Shown here: positions 1-8,425 of the stretch, piece by piece
Position numbering within the stretch: position 1 is the stretch's first letter
Layout of the letters: each line of letters begins with the position of its first letter
Assembly: GCF_018476645.1 (NCBI RefSeq)
Contig: NZ_JAHCTB010000002.1
Coordinates: forward strand, 1-64,000
From: Aequorivita echinoideorum
GTDB lineage: Bacteria > Bacteroidota > Bacteroidia > Flavobacteriales > Flavobacteriaceae
Direction: 5' to 3'
DNA: 64,000 nucleotides
Notes under the pieces: model-generated
What the model was told of the DNA's origin: nothing
Seen by the model: the letters and a program-made list of their open reading frames with translations, nothing else
Databases searched by the model: none
Program-made: the position numbers and the translations under genes

Positions 1-1
1 G

Positions 2-127
2 GTGGCAAAAAGGAGGATCAACAGCCTGGAGACCACGATGGACATGACAAGGCTGGCCAGCGGGCCGTACCTCGTACAGGTGACCATAGACGGTAAGTCC
101 GCTATGTTCAAACTGGTCAAAAACTAA
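2..127 (+). CDS. T9SS type A sorting domain, C-terminal end only (partial)
   Basis: An open frame enters from the left edge and stops at 125-127. Its 41 residues contain a MTRLASGPYLVQV-like segment followed by a Gly-Lys turn and end FKLVKN. This is the pattern of the last two strands of the type A T9SS C-terminal sorting domain, where a short basic tail ends the protein. The protein would therefore be a secreted or surface-attached cargo of the type IX secretion system. The rest of the gene lies outside the window, so its function is unknown. By my count 67 of the first 127 bases are G or C, with codons such as CTG, GGG, GTC and CCG. That is unlike the next gene and hints at recent transfer or a different gene origin. 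Confidence 0.75.
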   Translation: MAKRRINSLETTMDMTRLASGPYLVQVTIDGKSAMFKLVKN

Positions 128-140
128 GATAGTTTAATAT

Positions 141-172
141 TCGAGACCTGAATCTAGTCATTCAGGTCTCGA
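141..172 (+). terminator. Perfect hairpin after the partial T9SS gene
   Basis: A 13-base perfect inverted repeat (141-153 with 160-172) with a 6-base loop lies 14 bases after the stop codon. Only a weak T/A tract follows, so termination is inferred from position and stem strength. Confidence 0.6.
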
Positions 173-185
173 TTAAAAATATTTC

Positions 186-203
186 ATTTCATCTTGATGA
201 AAT
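186..203. promoter_or_regulatory. Perfect palindrome upstream of the T9SS adhesin gene
   Basis: ATTTCATC and GATGAAAT form an 8+2+8 perfect inverted repeat 43 bases before the ATG at 246. It could be an operator or an mRNA leader hairpin. It has no T tract, and no regulator gene is adjacent. Confidence 0.3.
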
Positions 204-245
204 CAAATGAATTCAATCACGCAAATACACTTAAAACAATTACCT

Positions 246-3200
246 ATGAAAAAATTATACTCTTACTTGAGTATGGGGATTATGTTTCTACTCTCAGCGA
301 CCCTTTCAGCTCAAGTTTTATTGCCGGAAAATTTTGAAGGCACAGGTGCTATGCAACCAGTACCGCCAGGATGGGTTTTTATTTCTTCCACCGCTTTTGA
401 ATCTACAAACGTTACTCCCTGTGAGGGCAACCGGTCTGTAAGAGTTGCAATAAGCTCTACCAATGCAAATCCATCGTTGCGTTCTGCAATACAGACTGCT
501 ACAGGTGATGATATAGAAATATCATTTGATTATAAACTTATCAACAATCCAGGTGGCGGTGCCACTCCTGCAGGTTTTGGGACATTTGATCTTCAATATA
601 CCGTTAATGCAGATGCCACTACTCCTACCTATACTACATATGCCGTAATTAATGGTAGCAATCACGTACCTTCTACCAATTGCGCCACACTTACCCATAC
701 CATTCCAGCGGCAAGTGTTCCTGCTGGTTCTAGATTTGCGTGGCGTATACGAGCCAACTGGGCCTCCGGAACTTATTTTTTATATGTAGATGATTTCTTG
801 GCCGTAGAACAAGTAGATTGTATAGCACCTATTTACTTAGAGGCAGATAATATAACCTTTGACGAGGCGGATATTTCTTGGACTGATCTCGCCGGTGCCA
901 CCCAGTGGGAAATTGCTTATGGAGTTACAGGTTTTCCAAATCCTAATACATTTCCCCCAGGACCTCCATTCAGTATTGTTACAGGAACCACGACCAATCC
1001 TACAACACTTCAAAATTTAATTGATGGTACTGTTTATGATGTTTATGTACGCGCTATCTGTACACCTGGAGCACCCCCGGTTGCAAGCAATTGGTCAGGC
1101 CCCATAACTTTCCAGACGGTTGCTATAGGTACCGATTGTGATGCACCAATTACAATAACTTCACTCCCCTACAACCAGACTGACGTTGATACCGCAACCT
1201 ACGGCAACGATTATACTGGAAATCCCGGAAATGGATGTGTTGGCGCTAACTACCTACAAGGTTTTGATGTAGTGTACAAGTACACACCCACTTCGGATGA
1301 TTATTTGAATATTGCAATTTCTGATATTACTGGTGAAAATAATGTAGGCGTCTTTCTTTATACAAGTTGTGCCAATATAGGCACTAACTGTTATGAAGGT
1401 AGTACTACAACCACGGGTGATGATTTTGATTTTGATGTTTTTGTAACGGGCGGGCAAGATTACTTTATTGTAGTCTCCACCGCCGGAGCTAACACTACAA
1501 CTGAATATACTATAGATATTGAAGGGTTTGATTGTGCTACATTTCCTGTACCAGACGGACAATCTACTTACGAATTTTTCAATCAACAGTTAAGTGCGTT
1601 TGATAATACCAATCAAGGTGTAGAACCAACAAATGATTTCGCAGATTTAAACTGGTATGAAAACAACAATGGTGTACCTGGTGCTTTGATACCCAATACT
1701 GCTGCCATTACACTTACCAATGGTGCGGTTTATTTTGTGAACCAATCCTTGGGAACTTGCCAAGGTCCATTTATGATGGTCACATTTAACGAATTTGATT
1801 GCTTGGGTCAATTGGCTATTTTAACCACGGACCCTGGAGATGAGATTTGCGGGGAAGGAACCACGACTTTGAGCGCCACTGGAAATTCTGACAATTTATT
1901 CTGGTATACAAGTGCATCAGGAGGTGAACCTGTAGGAACCGGAAATACCTTCGAAACCCCCAATATCAATGAAACTACCTCTTTCTGGGTAAGCGAGGCT
2001 TTTGTGGGTGAAGGAAATTTAACTGGTCAGGCCAATCCCGGCCCAACAACCATAAGCACTTCAACTCTTAACAATTATGGAGTAATAGTAAATGCTGTTA
2101 CTGATTTTACTCTAGTAAATGTACAGGTTTTTTCTACTGCAGGTGGTGGCACAACTACTGTGGTTTTGAAAGATATTGGAGGAACACAACCAGACCAGCA
2201 AGCAACCTTTTCAATTCCATCAGGTTCTACGGCATCGCCTACGCCTGTAACATTAACCCTTAATTTTGAATTGACAAGTGGATCGAGCTATAGACTGTTA
2301 AAAAGTGTAGGGCCAGCATTGGTATATACAACGGCGGCAAATAGCTCATTCCCTTATGCGGTTGGAAACGTTGGGGAAGTAACGAGTGGCTCGACAAGTA
2401 CGGGTACTTCTACATCTTATTATTATTTCTATAACTGGACGGTAATAGAAGACCAACCTTTATGCGAATCACCAAGAACCGAGGTTATAGCAGTTGTGAA
2501 CGAGATTTTCGATGTGCAAGCGACTTCTACCAGCCCTACTGTATGTGTTGGTCAAAATGCCACTTTAAATGCTACCAGTACAGATATGGATTATGATTAC
2601 ACTTGGACTTGGAACGACCCATCCGGAGCGCCACAAACAGCTACGGGTGATCAAATACAACCCACAATTTTACAGACAACTACCTTTACCGTAACCGGTT
2701 TTAACCCAATTACTGGGTGTACGTCACCACCAGATACCGTAGAAGTTACCGCAATAGGTGCGGGCGATATTCCCGTTACCCCACAAACGGTAGAAACGTG
2801 TACTGGAAATATTATTGAATTAATTGCCGGTGGTGTTTATAATGATTTTAATGACATGAACACGGGTTGGACCACCGTAAATAATTCTACAGGTCCAGAT
2901 AATCCTGCAGGTGCTGGGTGGAAATTGGTAAATTCACCTTATAGTCCAGTTGGTGGTATTATGAGTAATGATGATTCGCAATTTTATATTTCAATTTCGG
3001 ATGAAGTTGGTCCTGGTGGAGCAGTTGATACCGAACTTATATCACCACCATTAAATCTAGTTGGTGTTCAAAGTGCGACACTCACATTTTATCATTTATA
3101 TGATTATTTAGAGACAAAACCTACACAAGGTAGAGTTGAGATATCCGAGAACAATGGAAGTTGGGTAACCCTTAAAACATATTCATCAGACGTAGGAACA

Positions 3201-4325
3201 CCCGCGGTTACTCCAAAGAATTTTGCATTTGAAACAATAGATCTAGCCAACTATACAGGCTCTGCCAATGTGAGAATTCGTTTTAGATATACAGGACAGT
3301 GGTCTTGGTGGTGGGCAGTAGATGAGGTAAATATTACCAGAAGCTATACCAATGGTACCATAACCTGGAATTCAACCAATGATTTATTTGTTGATCCCAA
3401 TGCTACATTGCCCTATACTGGAGCTGCCACTGATAAAGTATATTTTAAAAGCGATGTGCCCGGAACATTTACATATAATGTAGAGTTAGATATATTTGGA
3501 TGTAGCGCACCTGTTACGAATCAAGTAGTAATAACAGTAGAAGAAACACTTGCTCCAACCGGTCCAAGTAATCAAACCTATTCTTTTGGCCAAACCCTTT
3601 CAAATCTTGATGTAACAGGCCAAAATTTGAAGTATTACATTCTTGAAGATGGAGAGTATGTACAAATTTCTCCAAATTTCTTGTTGAGACATAATACCAC
3701 TTATTACATCACACAGACACAGAATGGTTGTGAAAGCGAATTTTTAGAGGTAACAGTGGAATTGGATTGTCCCGCACCTACAGATGTTGATGTCAATGTT
3801 GAACTTGGATCAGATGGAGCTACTGCATCAGCTGTAGTGACTTGGAACGATCCTGCAGTGACAACTTCGGTACAAGGATATTTGATAGAGATTACAGATT
3901 CTGAAGGCACTATTGTTTATTCAGAAACAGTATCTGGTACTGCCAATTTTGAAATTATACAAGGGCTGGAGTTAAACGAATCATTTGATTTGATTATTTA
4001 TTCAGTTTGCGATCCAGAAATCCCTGTATACAGCGAAGTCGAGTCTTTGGAATTTGACACCAACGGTATACTTAATACCAACGACTTTAGCTTTAATGGG
4101 TTTAGCTACTACCCTAACCCAACCAATGGTATTGTTACATTTAAAAATTCATTGCCTATGCAACGTTTAGAAGTATTTAGCGTTACCGGACAAAAGATTT
4201 TTGAAATTAACAATATTGACAATACCGAAACAGAATTGGATTACACTTCTCTAGCTTCTGGTGTGTATTTCACCGTTGTAACAGTTGGCGAATCTGTAGA
4301 AGTAGTTAGAATTATTAAGGAATAA
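246..4325 (+). CDS. Large T9SS type A sorting domain surface protein (adhesin-like)
   Basis: This 1359-residue protein is a predicted secreted, surface-attached T9SS cargo. I chose the ATG at 246 because it gives a clean signal peptide (MKKLYSYLSMG, hydrophobic core, cut after LSAQ); an in-frame ATG at 207 would add 13 polar residues. Domains in order: a jelly-roll choice-of-anchor J or cleaved-adhesin module (about 25-190), a fibronectin III domain (about 194-290), unresolved beta-rich segments, an Ig-like domain (about 762-825), a second MAM/choice-of-anchor-like module with a WWWAVDEV motif (about 865-1033), a second fibronectin III domain (about 1173-1267), and a type A sorting domain (about 1282-1359) containing YYPNPTNG and ending in RIIKE. 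No catalytic motif is seen, so adhesion or ligand binding is the best guess. It is flanked by hairpins and probably transcribed alone. Confidence 0.85.
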   Translation: MKKLYSYLSMGIMFLLSATLSAQVLLPENFEGTGAMQPVPPGWVFISSTAFESTNVTPCEGNRSVRVAISSTNANPSLRSAIQTATGDDIEISFDYKLINNPGGGATPAGFGTFDLQYTVNADATTPTYTTYAVINGSNHVPSTNCATLTHTIPAASVPAGSRFAWRIRANWASGTYFLYVDDFLAVEQVDCIAPIYLEADNITFDEADISWTDLAGATQWEIAYGVTGFPNPNTFPPGPPFSIVTGTTTNPTTLQNLIDGTVYDVYVRAICTPGAPPVASNWSGPITFQTVAIGTDCDAPITITSLPYNQTDVDTATYGNDYTGNPGNGCVGANYLQGFDVVYKYTPTSDDYLNIAISDITGENNVGVFLYTSCANIGTNCYEGSTTTTGDDFDFDVFVTGGQDYFIVVSTAGANTTTEYTIDIEGFDCATFPVPDGQSTYEFFNQQLSAFDNTNQGVEPTNDFADLNWYENNNGVPGALIPNTAAITLTNGAVYFVNQSLGTCQGPFMMVTFNEFDCLGQLAILTTDPGDEICGEGTTTLSATGNSDNLFWYTSASGGEPVGTGNTFETPNINETTSFWVSEAFVGEGNLTGQANPGPTTISTSTLNNYGVIVNAVTDFTLVNVQVFSTAGGGTTTVVLKDIGGTQPDQQATFSIPSGSTASPTPVTLTLNFELTSGSSYRLLKSVGPALVYTTAANSSFPYAVGNVGEVTSGSTSTGTSTSYYYFYNWTVIEDQPLCESPRTEVIAVVNEIFDVQATSTSPTVCVGQNATLNATSTDMDYDYTWTWNDPSGAPQTATGDQIQPTILQTTTFTVTGFNPITGCTSPPDTVEVTAIGAGDIPVTPQTVETCTGNIIELIAGGVYNDFNDMNTGWTTVNNSTGPDNPAGAGWKLVNSPYSPVGGIMSNDDSQFYISISDEVGPGGAVDTELISPPLNLVGVQSATLTFYHLYDYLETKPTQGRVEISENNGSWVTLKTYSSDVGTPAVTPKNFAFETIDLANYTGSANVRIRFRYTGQWSWWWAVDEVNITRSYTNGTITWNSTNDLFVDPNATLPYTGAATDKVYFKSDVPGTFTYNVELDIFGCSAPVTNQVVITVEETLAPTGPSNQTYSFGQTLSNLDVTGQNLKYYILEDGEYVQISPNFLLRHNTTYYITQTQNGCESEFLEVTVELDCPAPTDVDVNVELGSDGATASAVVTWNDPAVTTSVQGYLIEITDSEGTIVYSETVSGTANFEIIQGLELNESFDLIIYSVCDPEIPVYSEVESLEFDTNGILNTNDFSFNGFSYYPNPTNGIVTFKNSLPMQRLEVFSVTGQKIFEINNIDNTETELDYTSLASGVYFTVVTVGESVEVVRIIKE

Positions 4326-4332
4326 GGAAAAT

Positions 4333-4364
4333 AAAGAGGGTTTAGAAATTTCTAAGCCCTCTTT
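4333..4364 (+). terminator. Terminator after the T9SS adhesin gene
   Basis: A 14-base stem with one G-T wobble (AAAGAGGG arm at 4333, partner ending 4364) and a short AATT loop is followed by ATTTTA. It lies 8 bases after the stop codon. Confidence 0.8.
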
Positions 4365-4384
4365 ATTTTATAAATTGAGGAATA

Positions 4385-7300
4385 ATGAAAATTAAATTAC
4401 CACATAAAAAAGCTTTTTCTATGAGAAAACAAATACTAGTATTGATATTGGGTGTATTTTCCACCCTGTCCTACGGTCAATGCCCGACCCCTCCGCCCGC
4501 CCCCACCGTGGATTCGCAGCAATCTTTTTGCTCTGCTACGGCCTGGATGCTCATTGGAGCAAATGCAGACTATCTTTCAGACCTACAGGTCTTCCCAGAT
4601 CAAGTAGGATGGACCCTAAACTGGTATGCAGATAATGGTGGAACCCAAGGCGCATCCATCGCAAGCCCCACTACAGAACTTTTAGTTTCTGGGACCGTAT
4701 ATTATCTTACCCAAACAGATGCTGCGGGCTGTGAAAGCCCTGCGGTAGCCATAACAGTAAGCGAGAAGGATTGCGGATGTATAAAAGATCCTGGCTTTGA
4801 AGACCAAAACGGAAATGAATCTGCTAGGGGTTATAGTTTTGTACAATTTCCAAATATTAATAACCATAAAACCTGCGGGCAAAGTATGCAGGGCGCAAAC
4901 GCAATCAATATTGGCCCTACTCCAAATGTGATGACAGGTGACGTTGTCTATACCACGCCCGGTAATGATCCTAATGCTACGATTCCTCTTGCCAGAACAA
5001 ACCCAGACAATTTGAGTTCGAACCACGCTATCAGATTAAACAGTAATACATCTGGCGCAAAAATTACGGCCATGAACAAAGAATTTATTGCAGGCCAAGT
5101 ATTCGTATTCAATTTTGCACTGGTTCTTGAAAATCCAGCTGGACACAGTTTTGAAGAACAACCCTTTGCACAGATTAGACTTTATGACCAAAATAACAAT
5201 GTAGTACAACAAAGATGTTTAGTATCAGACCCTAATGACTGTATTTTCATACCTGCGGGATCTTCCAGTACACTATATTCAGAATGGTCCTGTATAAAAT
5301 TAAATACTTTTGATTATTCTGGAGAACCCTTGCGTGCAGAGTTTATAGTTTCTTGGTGTGAGTTGACCGCACATTATGGTTATCTATATGTGGATGATCT
5401 ATATGCGGGAGATGATGATGCAAGCATTTGTGGTGATTCTTCATTTGGATATGCATTAATTGAAGATATAAGCCCTGCTGGCGAAAATTGCTTTATACCA
5501 GAGCCATCTACAGATATACAAGGTTGTGGAAGTGGTGTAACCGCCAGCATTCCTGGATTTCCTCTACAAGTTTGCGGTTCTTACGATGCCCCAATAAGCC
5601 AAGGACCACCACCATCACTAGAAGATATTACTCTAAATATAATCCAAAATGATAATATTGTGGGTACGGTAACAAACCCAGCTCAAGGTAATGGACCCAA
5701 TACTTTTTGTTTTACTCTAAATGAGATAGATATAAATGTGTTGCCCTATGGAGATTTTACATTTGATCTAGAGATTGATTTTGAGCTTGATTGCGGTGTA
5801 CCTTATAACTTCTTTATTGATGATATGAGTAGTGTTAATCTTTGTCCCACAGCAGGTTGCCCACAACCGCTTACATTCTGTGATACTAGCGGTACAGGAT
5901 TAACCACCTTTGATCTTACCGATGCAGAAATTGATATTTATGGCAATAACTGGCAACAGGGAGATATCATCTTAAGTTATTATGAAGATGAGGAAGATGC
6001 GCACGATGCCGTAAACCCTATAGCGGACCCCACAACTTTCCAAAATACAATTCCATTTGGACAAACGGTATATGTAAGACTGGATTGGGCCATACCACAA
6101 CTTACAACAGATTGCTATTATCTAGCAGAACTTGATTTGTTTGTAAATAGATTGCCAAATCTTGATCAACTTCCAGACGAATTTACAGTATGTGATGCTG
6201 ACTTTTCCGTTACCTTATCGGGAACACCGAGCAACTTACCAGATTTGCAGGATATCTCTTATCAATGGTTTAGAGACGGCAATCAACTACCAACTACTGC
6301 GAGTTTCTACGATGCAACAATTCCTGGAGAGTACACGGTTATCGTTTCAAATTTTGACTGCGAAGTTACTCATACCTTCACAATTGAATTGATAGAGTTT
6401 GATGTTGATCTGGGAGATGATATTACAGTATGTGATGAGGCGAACATCGTGCTTAATGCAGATATAATTGAAGGTCCTGATACGGATCCAATTGATATCA
6501 ACGATGTAACTTTTGCTTGGAGTACTGGTGAAACTACTCAAAGTATCACTGTAACCCAATCTGGTACATATACCGTAGATGTAACTTATGAAGATTGTAC
6601 ACAAAGCCAAACCATTAATGTAAGCGTAAATGATGTTACGGTGAATATTGGAGAAGATGTAGTTTTGTGTGATATTTCAGATGGATATCAACTAACCGCG
6701 AATGTATCTGGTGCACCTACCAATCAAACAAGTTATTTATGGAGTACAGGTGAAACCACGCAAACTATTACAGTTTTTGATTTTGGCACTTACACAGTTG
6801 ATGTAAACTTTAATGGTTGCACGGCAAGCGATTCAATAAACATTACTCAAGCTGCTGCTCCATTGATTACTTTAGGAGACGATGTTACCAAATGTACAGG
6901 AGATGAAATTACCTTGTCTGTTCAATTTATAGAGCCTATAGACGGCGATATCACCTATAGCTGGTTCTTAGATGGAGGTCAGCTAATGGAAACTGGACAA
7001 AGCATTCAAGTTACAGAGTTTGGTATATATACGGTTAACGTAAACAATCAAGGATGTGTTGCTGAGGCAAGTATAACTGTAAACAGATTTGAAAATAATG
7101 CGGATTGTTTAATAAGCCAAGGTATCTCACCTGATGGTTCTCCTGGACAAAATGACAACCTCGATCTTAGTTTCTTGGCTTCTCGTACAGGAATCGAGAA
7201 ATTAGAAATATTCAATAGAAATGGAAGATTAGTTTATGAATTCCAGAATTATACCAATCAATGGGTAGGTCAAACTACTGATGGAGAGGAATTACCAACC

Positions 7301-7396
7301 GGTGTTTATTTTTATGTTATAAACCTTTCTGGCAATGATCCAGTTTTTGGAACAAACACCAATGGATGGATATACATTAACAGAGCTGTAAACTAA
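4385..7396 (+). CDS. T9SS type B sorting domain (gliding-motility C-terminal) protein with Ig-like repeats
   Basis: This 1003-residue secreted protein is probably anchored or assembled at the cell surface by the T9SS. The signal peptide core is RKQILVLILGVFSTLSYGQ. Translation may start at 4385 or at the ATG at 4421, which removes 12 residues. The first 500 residues hold a choice-of-anchor-like module with WY-rich and Cys-containing strands. Residues about 590-900 carry at least four Ig-like repeats, two of which share the motif WSTGETTQ followed by GTYTVDV. The last 95 residues, with ISPDG, IEIFNRNG-like, LPTGVYFY and NGWIYINR segments, match the type B sorting domain (CHU_C, gliding motility-associated). 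The porP/sprF-type and OmpA genes follow at once. In Flavobacteria, type B cargo is often encoded next to the SprF-type protein it needs for secretion, so these three genes probably work as one unit. Confidence 0.88.
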   Translation: MKIKLPHKKAFSMRKQILVLILGVFSTLSYGQCPTPPPAPTVDSQQSFCSATAWMLIGANADYLSDLQVFPDQVGWTLNWYADNGGTQGASIASPTTELLVSGTVYYLTQTDAAGCESPAVAITVSEKDCGCIKDPGFEDQNGNESARGYSFVQFPNINNHKTCGQSMQGANAINIGPTPNVMTGDVVYTTPGNDPNATIPLARTNPDNLSSNHAIRLNSNTSGAKITAMNKEFIAGQVFVFNFALVLENPAGHSFEEQPFAQIRLYDQNNNVVQQRCLVSDPNDCIFIPAGSSSTLYSEWSCIKLNTFDYSGEPLRAEFIVSWCELTAHYGYLYVDDLYAGDDDASICGDSSFGYALIEDISPAGENCFIPEPSTDIQGCGSGVTASIPGFPLQVCGSYDAPISQGPPPSLEDITLNIIQNDNIVGTVTNPAQGNGPNTFCFTLNEIDINVLPYGDFTFDLEIDFELDCGVPYNFFIDDMSSVNLCPTAGCPQPLTFCDTSGTGLTTFDLTDAEIDIYGNNWQQGDIILSYYEDEEDAHDAVNPIADPTTFQNTIPFGQTVYVRLDWAIPQLTTDCYYLAELDLFVNRLPNLDQLPDEFTVCDADFSVTLSGTPSNLPDLQDISYQWFRDGNQLPTTASFYDATIPGEYTVIVSNFDCEVTHTFTIELIEFDVDLGDDITVCDEANIVLNADIIEGPDTDPIDINDVTFAWSTGETTQSITVTQSGTYTVDVTYEDCTQSQTINVSVNDVTVNIGEDVVLCDISDGYQLTANVSGAPTNQTSYLWSTGETTQTITVFDFGTYTVDVNFNGCTASDSINITQAAAPLITLGDDVTKCTGDEITLSVQFIEPIDGDITYSWFLDGGQLMETGQSIQVTEFGIYTVNVNNQGCVAEASITVNRFENNADCLISQGISPDGSPGQNDNLDLSFLASRTGIEKLEIFNRNGRLVYEFQNYTNQWVGQTTDGEELPTGVYFYVINLSGNDPVFGTNTNGWIYINRAVN

Positions 7397-7410
7397 AAAT
7401 TTCAAATTGA

Positions 7411-7452
7411 GCAACAAACTCTCCCTTTCTCAGAAAGAGCGGGGTTTGTTGC
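7411..7452 (+). terminator. Hairpin between the type B cargo gene and the porP/sprF gene
   Basis: GCAACAAAC at 7411-7419 pairs with GTTTGTTGC at 7444-7452, and inner CTTTCT/AGAAAG bases extend the stem. The following T tract is poor, so it may attenuate rather than end transcription before the next gene. Confidence 0.6.
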
Positions 7453-7493
7453 TTATTATTGAATATGCATTAACTAATGAAAAAATATTTTAA

Positions 7494-8408
7494 ATGAAAA
7501 AAGCCTATTTAGCAACCGCATTATTAATTTTTCTGGGCATCAAGTATGCTAATGCTCAGCAGGATCCTCAGTATACCCAATATATGTACAACATGAATGT
7601 TATAAATCCTGCATACGCTGGTTCGAATGAGGGATTAACAATTACAGCGTTGTATAGAGATCAGTGGTCTGATATAGACGGAAACCCAAGAACTATTACC
7701 GTATCAGGGCACTCGCCAGTGGGCAGTAATGTAGGTTTGGGTCTCTCTGCAATAAATGATGAATTAGGCCCTGTGAAAGAAACCAATGTTTATGCAGATT
7801 TTTCATACACTTTACGCCTGGGAGCATCTGCAAAATTAGCATTAGGGGTGAAGGCCGGAGCCACATTTCACGATGTAGGATTGGCGGGACTTCAAGTTCA
7901 AGATCCCAATGACCCCTTTTTCTCACAAAACATCAATAATACCTATCCAAATATAGGTGCAGGAGCATTTTTCTATACTGATAATTTCTATTTAGGATTG
8001 TCTGTACCCAATATGCTCAACTCTGTACACATTGATGAAAATGGTTTAAGATATGGTTCAGAAACACAGCACTATTTCGCCACTGCCGGATACGTATTTC
8101 AAGTTTCTGAAAACTTTAAGCTAAAACCATCGACAATGGTGAAATCTGCTTTTGATGCACCAGTTTCTTTTGATGCTAACCTAAATGCACTTTTCTTTGA
8201 TAAATTAGAAATTGGAGCATCCTATCGATTGGACGACTCTTTTAGTGGAATTGTGGGCTTTCAAGCAACAGATTTCCTAAGAATTGGATATGCTTATGAT
8301 CGAATTGTATCAGACTTAGATGTCTATACGGATGCATCACATGAGATTATTCTAACTTTCGATATTTTGTTTAACAAGCGTGTTTTGCGCTCTCCACGAT
8401 TCTTTTAA
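7494..8408 (+). CDS. PorP/SprF family type IX secretion system outer-membrane protein
   Basis: This 304-residue protein has a signal peptide (MKKAYLATALLIFLGIKYANA) followed by the family hallmark QQDPQYTQYMYNM and NPAYAGS. The remainder alternates short hydrophobic strands and turns, as expected of an outer-membrane beta-barrel, and the length fits the PorP/SprF family. Known members (PorP in the core T9SS, SprF for the SprB adhesin) help secrete or anchor partner cargo proteins. It lies between a type B cargo gene and a PorE-like OmpA gene, only 17 bases before the latter. That suggests it is a cargo-specific SprF-like partner rather than the core PorP, but the sequence alone cannot decide this. 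Confidence 0.92.
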   Translation: MKKAYLATALLIFLGIKYANAQQDPQYTQYMYNMNVINPAYAGSNEGLTITALYRDQWSDIDGNPRTITVSGHSPVGSNVGLGLSAINDELGPVKETNVYADFSYTLRLGASAKLALGVKAGATFHDVGLAGLQVQDPNDPFFSQNINNTYPNIGAGAFFYTDNFYLGLSVPNMLNSVHIDENGLRYGSETQHYFATAGYVFQVSENFKLKPSTMVKSAFDAPVSFDANLNALFFDKLEIGASYRLDDSFSGIVGFQATDFLRIGYAYDRIVSDLDVYTDASHEIILTFDILFNKRVLRSPRFF

Positions 8409-8425
8409 TCTACATAATCTAAATC

